From: Lentzea aerocolonigenes
GTDB taxonomy: Bacteria > Actinomycetota > Actinomycetes > Mycobacteriales > Pseudonocardiaceae
DNA: 64,000 nt
NCBI RefSeq assembly: GCF_000974445.1
Contig: NZ_BBOJ01000017.1
Span: 62,001 to 126,000 of the forward strand
Reading direction: 5' to 3'
Within the stretch, counting starts at the first letter, position 1. Each line of letters opens with the position of its first letter. This document shows positions 58,228 to 64,000 of this stretch, in pieces. A program made the position numbers and the translations under genes. The notes beneath the pieces are model-generated. The model made no database searches. It was not told the DNA's origin and saw only the letters and a list, made by a program, of their open reading frames with translations.

Positions 58228-59397
58228 TCAGATGGTGCGGTTCAACTCCGTCAGACGCTGCGCGGCCAACCGCGCACCGTCCGTACGCACGAGAGCCGCC
58301 ACTTTGGCGGCCTGTTCGGCGAGCTGGAGCACGTCGCCGAGAACCTCGGTCGTCACGGCCTGCGCCGACCGTCCGACACCCAGGCGTTCGACCTGCTCAC
58401 CCCAGTAGTACTGGTCGTACATGTGGGGCAGCACGATCTGCGGCGCACCCGCCGCCGCGGCCGTCGTGGTGGTGCCGGCACCGCCGTGGTGCACGACCGC
58501 GGCGACACGGCGGAACAGCGCCTGCTGGTTGACCTCACCGATCGCGATGCAGTCGGGGGCGTCGTCGCTGAGCCGCAGATCGGCCCAACCCCGTTGCAGG
58601 ACAACGCGTTTGCCGAACGCGCGAGCCGACTCGATCGCGGTCGCCGCCGCGTCCTGGACACCGCGCATGCTGCCCAGCCCGAAGTAGACGGGAGGTTCGC
58701 TGTCGTCGAGGAACGCGTCCAGTTCCGGACTGAGCGGCCGTTGGTCGTCGGCCAGCCAGGCACCGGTCTGGACGAGCTCGCCGGGACCTGGCCACGGCCC
58801 CAGCACCGGATCCGCGGCGAGCCACGGCGCGTCACCGAAGATGTGGTCGCGAACGTCGTCGATCGGCGCCAGACCGAGCTGCGCACGTTCGGCGTTGAGG
58901 GTCTCGCGCGAGTGTGCGAACAAGTGGCGTTGCTGTTCCCACTGCGCGAGGTTTTCCTCAGGCGTTCCGTTCACCGGGACACGGCCCAACATCGCGGGTG
59001 GCGCGTGATGCGGCGAGGGCAACGTGTTCGCGCAGAAGCTCGCGTAGACGTAATGAGCGTTCAGACTTTCCGCCACGGAACGCGTAGCGTGCTGCAACGC
59101 ACCTCCTGCCACCAGGACGTCCGCGCCTTCCGCTGCCTGCTTGACGACCCGGAACTGCTCCCGCACCGACTCCTCGGCCAGCCTGCCCAGGGCCTCCGGC
59201 TTCAGCTTGACCGCCGTGACGGTGCGCAAGGTCGGGCCCACCGGCGTGAACTCGACGCCGTTGCTCGTCACGAGGTCCTCGAAGTCCGGCGGCGCGACCA
59301 CCTTCACCTCGTTGCCGAGATCTTTCAGCTGGACGGCCAGTGCGGTGACCGGCTGCGCCTCTCCCCGTGAACCGATCGTGGACACCAGAAATCGCAT
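58228..59397 (-). CDS. GT1-family glycosyltransferase (UGT/MGT type)
   Basis: A 389-residue enzyme. S-R-G-E-A-Q-P near the start is the acceptor-side loop, and H-H-G-G-A-G-T-T-T-T-A-A-A-A-G-A-P-Q-I-V-L-P with D-Q-Y-Y-W-G-E-Q-V is the donor site of the vancomycin GtfB or sterol glucosyltransferase group. It transfers a nucleotide-activated sugar to a small molecule. GAGGG with 8-base spacing gives the ATG. No biosynthetic cluster surrounds it, so it may detoxify. Confidence 0.87.
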   Translation of the reverse strand: MRFLVSTIGSRGEAQPVTALAVQLKDLGNEVKVVAPPDFEDLVTSNGVEFTPVGPTLRTVTAVKLKPEALGRLAEESVREQFRVVKQAAEGADVLVAGGALQHATRSVAESLNAHYVYASFCANTLPSPHHAPPAMLGRVPVNGTPEENLAQWEQQRHLFAHSRETLNAERAQLGLAPIDDVRDHIFGDAPWLAADPVLGPWPGPGELVQTGAWLADDQRPLSPELDAFLDDSEPPVYFGLGSMRGVQDAAATAIESARAFGKRVVLQRGWADLRLSDDAPDCIAIGEVNQQALFRRVAAVVHHGGAGTTTTAAAAGAPQIVLPHMYDQYYWGEQVERLGVGRSAQAVTTEVLGDVLQLAEQAAKVAALVRTDGARLAAQRLTELNRTI

Positions 59398-59744
59398 CGT
59401 GAATTTCCCTCAATCCCCTGGTCAGGCCACGAATTGTGGTGGCGACCCCAGGTCTTGCGGCAAGTCCCCCGGTGCGTTATAAGTTCCAATGGGGGAAAGA
59501 ATTCACGCTGGTTCTGGCGCCTTCGCGTTGACACACAACAGCCCGCCGTGCGGATCGACGGCGGGCTGTCGCTTGTCGTGCTGGTGGTGTGGCTCGCAAC
59601 GTTGCCGGGGGAATTCGTGGTCAGACGGGCGCAGCGCGGTGCCACCCCCCACTTCCTCATCCTGCTCGGCTGTGGGAGTGGGGACGGTGCCGCGAGGCGT
59701 CCTGCTGAGCGTGGATCACCTCGCCAACGTTGCGTGACACGCCG
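59398..59744. other. Intergenic region between glycosyltransferase and polA
   Basis: A 347-base stretch without a credible gene. It contains the strong hairpin at 59538-59569 and the glycosyltransferase promoter region; GGAACTT (minus strand, about 59480-59486) could be an ECF-type -35 but no matching -10 is certain. CCACGAATTGTGG (59427-59439) is a small palindrome close to the gene start. Confidence 0.5.
59538..59569 (-). terminator. Hairpin downstream of polA
   Basis: ACAGCCCGCCGT (59538-59549) and ACGGCGGGCTGT (59558-59569) form a perfect 12-bp stem with an 8-base loop, about 175 bases after the polA stop. Confidence 0.75.
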
Positions 59745-62417
59745 TCAGTGAGCGGCGTCGTCCCAGGAGCGGCCCACGCCCACCGAGACCTCCAGCGGGA
59801 CCTGGAGCGGGTAGGCGTTGCCCATCTGGTCGCGCACCAGGGCCTCCACCGCCTCGCGCTCGCCGTCCGCGATCTCCAGGACCAGTTCGTCGTGGACCTG
59901 GAGCAGCATGCGCGAGCGCAGGCCGGACGACTCCAGCGCGCGGAACACGCCCAGCATGGCCACCTTGATGATGTCCGCGGCGCTGCCCTGGATCGGGGCG
60001 TTGAGCGCCATGCGTTCGGCCATCTCGCGGCGCTGGCGGTTGTCGGAGGTGAGGTCCGGCAGGTAGCGGCGGCGGCCGAGGACCGTTTCGGTGTAGCCGT
60101 CCTTGCGGGCCTTCTCCACGATCTCGTTGAGGTAGTCGCGGACGCCGCCGAAGCGCGAGAAGTACGCCTCCATCTGCTCGCGGGCCTCTTCGGTCGGGAT
60201 GCGGAGCTGCTGCGACAGCCCGAACACCGACAGGCCGTACGCGAGGCCGTACGACATGGCCTTGATGCGGCGGCGCATCTCGCCCGTCACCTCGGAGGTG
60301 GGGATCGAGAACGCCTGCGACGCCACGTAGGTGTGCAGGTCCTCGCCGCTGTTGAAGGCCGCGATCAGGCCCTCGTCGCCGGACAGGGTGGCCATGATCC
60401 GCATCTCGATCTGACTGTAGTCCGCGGTCATCAGCTCGGTGTAGCCCTCGCCGACGACGAAGGCCTGGCGGATGCGGCGGCCCTCGTCCGTGCGGATCGG
60501 GATGTTCTGCAGGTTCGGGTCCGTCGAGGACAGGCGGCCCGTCGCGGCGATGGTCTGGTGGAACGTCGTGTGGATGCGGCCGTCGTCCGCCACCGACTTC
60601 AGCAGACCGTCCACAGTGGACTTCAAGCGCGTGACGTCGCGGTGCGACAGCAGGTGCTGCAGGAACGGGTGCTCGGTCTGCTCGAACAGGTTCTGCAGAG
60701 CGTCCGCGTCCGTGGTGTACCCGGTCTTGGTCTTCTTCGTCTTCGGCATCTTCAGCTCGTCGAAGAGGACCGTCTGCAGCTGCTTCGGGCTGCCGAGGTT
60801 GATCTCCTTGCCGATCACCGAGTACGCGTCCTGCGCCGCCTGCTTCACTCCGGCGGCGAAGTGCGCCTCCAGCTCCGAGAGGTGCTCGACGTCGATCGCG
60901 ATGCCGACCGCCTCCACCTCGTCGAGCACGTTCCTCAGCGGCAGTTCGAGGTTCGCCAGCAGGTCGGCGCCGCCGATGGTGACGAGCTCGGTGTCCAGGC
61001 GGTCGGCGAGCTCGGCCACGGCACGCGCGCGCAGGATCGTGCTGGTCGCGACCTTCTGCGCCTCCTCAGACTCGTCGGCGAGCAGCGACAGCTGGCCGTC
61101 GCCGGACTCCTCGGCGCGCAGCTCGCGCTTCAGGTAGCGCAGCGCCAGGTCGTCCAGGGCGAACGACCGCTGGCCGGGACGCACCAGGTACGCGGCCAGG
61201 GCCGTGTCCGAGGTCAGGCCGCGCAGCTTCCACCCGCGGGCGCGCACGCGGCGCAACGGCAGCTTCAGGTCGTGGCCCGCCTTGGCCACGCCCTCGTCGG
61301 CCAGCCACGCCGCCAGCGCCTGCTCGTCCGCCTCGTTCAGCTCGGAGACGTCGACGTACCCGCCCTCACCGGTGGCGGTGCAGAGCGCGACGCCCTCCAG
61401 GTCGTTCGTGATGCGCAGCGCCACGCCCACCCGCGTCTTGCGCGCGTTCGCGTCCAGCCACTGGGCCAGCGTCCCGGCGGGGATCAGGCCGCCGGAGACC
61501 TCGAAGCCCTCCTCGGCCTCGGGCTCGGCGGTCGAGAGGGTCTGGAACAGCCGGTCGCGCAGAACGCGGAACTCCAGCTCGTCGAACAGCCGGTGCACGG
61601 CGTCGCGGTCCCACGCCTGGGCCTCGAGACCGTCGATCGTGTACGGCAGCTCGACGTCCTTCACCAGCTCCGTGAGCTGGCGGTTCATGATGATGTTCGC
61701 CAGGTTGCCGCGCAGGGCCTCGCCGACCTTGCCCGGCACCTCGTCGATGCGGTCGACCAGCTCGTTCAGCCCGCCGAACTGGTTGAGCAGCTTGATGATC
61801 GTCTTCGGGCCCACGCCCGGCGTGTTGGGCAGGTTGTCCGACGAGTCGCCGCGCACCGCCGCGTAGTCCGCGTACTGCTCGGGACGCACGCCGTGCTTCT
61901 CCTCGACGTACGCCGGGTTGAACCGGCCCATCTCCGAGACGCCCTTGACCGGGTACAGCACCGTGACCTTGTCGTTGACCAGCTGGAACGCGTCACGGTC
62001 GCCGGTGACGATCTCCACCTCGAAGCCCTGCTCCACCGCCTGGGTGGTCAGGGTCGCGATGATGTCGTCCGCCTCGTAGTTCTCCTTCTCCATCGTGGCG
62101 ATCCGGAGCGTGGCGAGCACGTCCTGGATCAGGGAGACCTGGCTGCGGAACTCGTCCGGCGTCTTGGAGCGACCGGCCTTGTACTCGGGGTACTGCTCGG
62201 AGCGGAACGTCTTGCGCGACACGTCGAACGCCACCGCCACGTGCGTGGGCTTCTCGTCCCGCAGGATGTTGATGAGCATGGACGTGAACCCGTACACGGC
62301 GTTCGTGACCTGGCCCGTCTTCGTCACGAAGTTCTCGGCGGGCAGGGCGTAGAACGCTCGGTAGGCCATCGAGTGACCGTCGATGAGCAGGAGCCGCTTC
62401 ACGTCTGAGGGAGTCAC
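59745..62417 (-). CDS. polA: DNA polymerase I
   Basis: An 890-residue protein. The N-terminal 300 residues are a 5'-nuclease (L-L-I-D-G-H-S-M-A-Y-R-A-F, D-D-I-I-A-T, T-G-D-R-D). The middle exonuclease-like domain lacks the D-x-E proofreading motif, as in mycobacteria. The polymerase has motif A D-Y-S-Q-I-E-M-R, motif B R-x-x-x-K-A-M-S-Y-G-L-A-Y-G and motif C Q-V-H-D-E-L. It fills repair gaps and removes Okazaki primers. GTG 62417 is preferred: a TAGACT -10 lies 7 bases before it as part of a DNA-damage promoter motif. Confidence 0.97.
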   Translation of the reverse strand: MTPSDVKRLLLIDGHSMAYRAFYALPAENFVTKTGQVTNAVYGFTSMLINILRDEKPTHVAVAFDVSRKTFRSEQYPEYKAGRSKTPDEFRSQVSLIQDVLATLRIATMEKENYEADDIIATLTTQAVEQGFEVEIVTGDRDAFQLVNDKVTVLYPVKGVSEMGRFNPAYVEEKHGVRPEQYADYAAVRGDSSDNLPNTPGVGPKTIIKLLNQFGGLNELVDRIDEVPGKVGEALRGNLANIIMNRQLTELVKDVELPYTIDGLEAQAWDRDAVHRLFDELEFRVLRDRLFQTLSTAEPEAEEGFEVSGGLIPAGTLAQWLDANARKTRVGVALRITNDLEGVALCTATGEGGYVDVSELNEADEQALAAWLADEGVAKAGHDLKLPLRRVRARGWKLRGLTSDTALAAYLVRPGQRSFALDDLALRYLKRELRAEESGDGQLSLLADESEEAQKVATSTILRARAVAELADRLDTELVTIGGADLLANLELPLRNVLDEVEAVGIAIDVEHLSELEAHFAAGVKQAAQDAYSVIGKEINLGSPKQLQTVLFDELKMPKTKKTKTGYTTDADALQNLFEQTEHPFLQHLLSHRDVTRLKSTVDGLLKSVADDGRIHTTFHQTIAATGRLSSTDPNLQNIPIRTDEGRRIRQAFVVGEGYTELMTADYSQIEMRIMATLSGDEGLIAAFNSGEDLHTYVASQAFSIPTSEVTGEMRRRIKAMSYGLAYGLSVFGLSQQLRIPTEEAREQMEAYFSRFGGVRDYLNEIVEKARKDGYTETVLGRRRYLPDLTSDNRQRREMAERMALNAPIQGSAADIIKVAMLGVFRALESSGLRSRMLLQVHDELVLEIADGEREAVEALVRDQMGNAYPLQVPLEVSVGVGRSWDDAAH

Positions 62418-62424
62418 GGGCCCG

Positions 62425-62447
62425 AGTCTAGGGTGGGGGTCTGACAG
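62425..62447 (-). promoter_or_regulatory. RecA-NDp/PafBC-type DNA-damage promoter of polA
   Basis: On the minus strand CTGTCAGAC, 8 bases, TAGACT, then 7 bases to GTG. It is the same arrangement as in front of uvrB; the two share TGTCAGACCCCC. Confidence 0.68.
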
Positions 62448-62472
62448 TTTTGCTCGAACCCTTGGAGCCCGC

Positions 62473-62883
62473 GTGACCCCCGACCTGCCAGTGGACTTCG
62501 CCGACGAGCAGTTGCACGTCCGGATGGGCATCGAAATCACCCAATGGGATGTCCAGGAGATGATCGGCACCATGCCGGTCAAGGGCAACCGCCAGCCGTT
62601 CGGCCTGCTCCACGGCGGAGCGAACGCCGTTCTCGCCGAACAGCTCGGTTCTCTGGCTTCCGCCATGCACGCGGCGCAGCACGACCTGATCGCGGTTGGA
62701 CTCGAGCTGTCCTGCACGCATCACCGAGCCGCGCGCGAGGGTGTCGTGACGGGCGTGGCCCGGCCGATCCACCTGGGGCGCAGCACGACTACGCACGAGA
62801 TCGTCATCACGGACGAGGACGGCAAGCGCACCTGCACCGCTCGCCTCACGTGCATCCTGCGCCCGAAGCCGCCGGGCGCCTGA
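62473..62883 (+). CDS. PaaI-like hotdog-fold thioesterase
   Basis: A 136-residue protein, GTG start behind GGAG. F-G-L-L-H-G-G-A-N-A-V-L-A-E is the family motif with catalytic Glu, followed by V-G-L-E-L-S-C-T-H-H and R-T-C-T-A-R-L-T. It should hydrolyse acyl- or aryl-CoA. A thioesterase divergent from polA is common in actinobacteria. Confidence 0.87.
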   Translation: MTPDLPVDFADEQLHVRMGIEITQWDVQEMIGTMPVKGNRQPFGLLHGGANAVLAEQLGSLASAMHAAQHDLIAVGLELSCTHHRAAREGVVTGVARPIHLGRSTTTHEIVITDEDGKRTCTARLTCILRPKPPGA

Positions 62884-62896
62884 TGTCCGAAGTGGA

Positions 62897-63580
62897 CTAG
62901 GGCATGTGTTGACGCAGGCCCTGAGTTCGCGCCAGCGTGCCCGCGATCAACGTGGCGACGACGTCCTCCAGCGTGGCGCGCAGGTCGAGGCGGAGCTGGA
63001 GCACCGCGGGATCGGCCTCGTAGGCGGCGAGCGCGCTGGCGGACGGCCGGCAGTACGTCGAGAGCGCGCCCGCCAGGATCAACGTCGTGATCGCCACTGT
63101 CCTGGCACCGTCGCCGAGCTCCGGCACGTACCGGCGGAGCAGGTCGGCGGTCGTCTCGATGCCCGCGATGGCGGACCGCTTGTGCTGCAGCACGACCTCG
63201 ACCGACACGTTGTGCTCCAGCACGCCGGTCTGCGCGTTGATGAGATCGAGCAACGCCGTGCGGCGGGCGAGAGAGGCACCCAGGACCGCGGCGACCTGAT
63301 CGCCGCGGTCCGGCGAGCGCGGATCCACCCCCGCGGCCAGCTCGTCCGGCAGCTCGGCCAGCCACGTCCCGATGGCCTGCTCCAGCAGTTCGAACAGCAC
63401 CGCCTCACGTGACTCGAAGTACCTGAGCACGTTCGACTTGGCCAGCCCGACCCGCCGGCTCAGCTCGTTGAGGGTCACGGCGGCCACCGGCATCTCGTCG
63501 AGCATCGCCGTCGCGGCGTCCAGGATCGCCTGGCGCCGGATCTCGCGCTGCTCCTCACTTCGGGCCCGCTGGAACGTCAT
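62897..63580 (-). CDS. TetR-family regulator of the SDR gene
   Basis: A 227-residue regulator. T-L-N-E-L-S-R-R-V-G-L-A-K-S-N-V-L-R-Y-F is the helix-turn-helix, and the C-terminal part resembles the TetR_C_17-like group. ATG 63580; TAACAT lies 7 bases before it. It is divergent from the SDR gene whose promoter holds its likely operators. Confidence 0.87.
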   Translation of the reverse strand: MTFQRARSEEQREIRRQAILDAATAMLDEMPVAAVTLNELSRRVGLAKSNVLRYFESREAVLFELLEQAIGTWLAELPDELAAGVDPRSPDRGDQVAAVLGASLARRTALLDLINAQTGVLEHNVSVEVVLQHKRSAIAGIETTADLLRRYVPELGDGARTVAITTLILAGALSTYCRPSASALAAYEADPAVLQLRLDLRATLEDVVATLIAGTLARTQGLRQHMP

Positions 63581-63595
63581 GCGGGAGATGTTACA

Positions 63596-63659
63596 AACCA
63601 GCGGTCTCTTGACAGCAGACCGGCGGTCTCTTACGGTCGGAAATAAGAGACCGACGGTC
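63596..63659. promoter_or_regulatory. SDR promoter with embedded TetR operators
   Basis: TTGACA (63609-63614), 17 bases, TACGGT (63632-63637) form a near-consensus promoter reading right. GACCGGCGGTC (63618-63628) lies inside the spacer, GACCGACGGTC (63649-63659) lies after the start point, and a weaker copy AACCAGCGGTC (63596-63606) lies upstream over the TetR promoter. The TetR protein can thus block both directions. Confidence 0.8.
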
Positions 63660-63673
63660 TACAAGGAGCCGAC

Positions 63674-64000
63674 ATGAACTGGACCGAGCGCGACATCCCC
63701 GACCAGAGCGGCCGCGTCGCCGTCGTGACCGGTGCGAACACCGGTCTGGGCTACGAAACCGCGCGTGCCCTCGCCGAGCACGGGGCGTCGGTCGTGCTCG
63801 CCGTACGCGACGTGGAGAAGGGCGAGCAGGCGGCCGCGCGCATGACCGGCGACGTCACGGTGCGGCAGCTGGACCTGTCGTCGCTGGAGTCGGTCCGCGC
63901 CGCTGCCGCCGGTCTGCGCGAGACGCACGCGGGAATCGACCTGCTGATCAACAACGCCGGTGTGATGTACACGCCGCGGCAGACCACCGCCGACGGGTTC
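63674..64000 (+). CDS. Short-chain dehydrogenase/reductase (3' end outside window)
   Basis: The first 109 residues of an SDR enzyme: V-A-V-V-T-G-A-N-T-G-L-G is the T-G-x-x-x-G-x-G cofactor site, L-D-L-S-S-L-E-S-V the adenine side and L-I-N-N-A-G-V-M the N-N-A-G motif. The start N-W-T-E-R-D-I-P-D-Q-S-G resembles retinol dehydrogenase-like SDRs of actinobacteria. AAGGAG with 7-base spacing precedes the ATG. The gene runs out of the window before the catalytic Tyr. Confidence 0.9.
   Translation, partial: MNWTERDIPDQSGRVAVVTGANTGLGYETARALAEHGASVVLAVRDVEKGEQAAARMTGDVTVRQLDLSSLESVRAAAAGLRETHAGIDLLINNAGVMYTPRQTTADGF

Noticed and set aside
59434-59751. A 105-residue plus-strand frame in the gap before polA
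   Set aside because: It spans the strong hairpin and has no ribosome site or domain.
59730-62408. An 892-residue plus-strand frame opposite polA
   Set aside because: polA is unmistakable on the other strand, and the frame has no domain.
1-64000. tRNA, rRNA, transposase or integrase genes
   Set aside because: I looked for cloverleaf-like ends, transposase motifs and integrase motifs and found none that I could support.

Overview
The window is a high-GC actinomycete chromosome segment. Synteny of uvrB, coaE and rpsA with a nearby polA, the richness in DUF402/DUF4328/DUF5685/DUF6236 proteins, frequent GTG starts and very many leaderless -10 elements (TANNNT 6-7 nt before the start codon) point to the Pseudonocardiales, perhaps the Lentzea/Saccharothrix side; the genus is an inference. 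No transposase, phage gene, CRISPR array, rRNA or tRNA was seen.

Layout. (1) 1-8039: a type VII-secreted polymorphic toxin locus: the end of an EspC-like gene, a 1544-residue toxin with a roughly 730-residue Ser/Pro/Asn/His linker and a PD-(D/E)xK-like nuclease tip, an Imm49-type immunity gene, then a displaced orphan toxin tip with its own Imm49 paralogue bounded by a 40-bp direct repeat, and a YezG-like protein. (2) 8036-18401: accessory and housekeeping genes: ASCH protein, HdeD, GT87, a RES/Xre toxin-antitoxin pair, a flavin oxidoreductase, a DUF6236 protein with an amyloid-like N-terminal motif, an S9 peptidase, an amidohydrolase, and TerC behind a likely yybP-ykoY Mn2+ riboswitch. (3) 18760-24566: a hydrolase-ABC ATPase fusion with two coupled micro-ORFs and its permease, two VOC proteins, MmcQ and MarR. 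(4) 24951-33207: uvrB, DUF5685, two DUF402 genes, a coaE-GrpB fusion, a DUF3558-like lipoprotein and rpsA, with a 165-nt palindrome before rpsA's terminator. (5) 33387-42244: methyltransferase, GNAT, a degenerate ABC ATPase/YhgE-Pip/TetR operon with a perfect 14-bp operator, three DUF4328 membrane proteins, a cold-shock protein. (6) 42282-48058: a six-gene sugar ABC import operon with LacI-type operators, facing a nucleoside hydrolase. (7) 48094-52076: a tandem duplication that left a broken nucleoside hydrolase copy, a broken propeller tail and two diverged membrane proteins next to a secreted NlpC/propeller protein. (8) 52178-59397: several regulators with clear operators (HxlR, TetR), an Lrp/AsnC protein, a Tat-exported class V aminotransferase, a membrane-anchored Hsp70-like protein and a GT1 glycosyltransferase. 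(9) 59745-64000: polA, a thioesterase, and a TetR/SDR pair with operators lying in the SDR promoter.

The strongest new points are the orphan toxin-immunity cassette with its boundary repeat, matching DNA-damage (PafBC/RecA-NDp type) promoter motifs in front of both uvrB and polA, the SD-sequestering riboswitch before terC, the duplicated and decaying nucleoside hydrolase region, an ABC ATPase lacking its Walker A lysine, and the amyloid-like motif on the DUF6236 protein.
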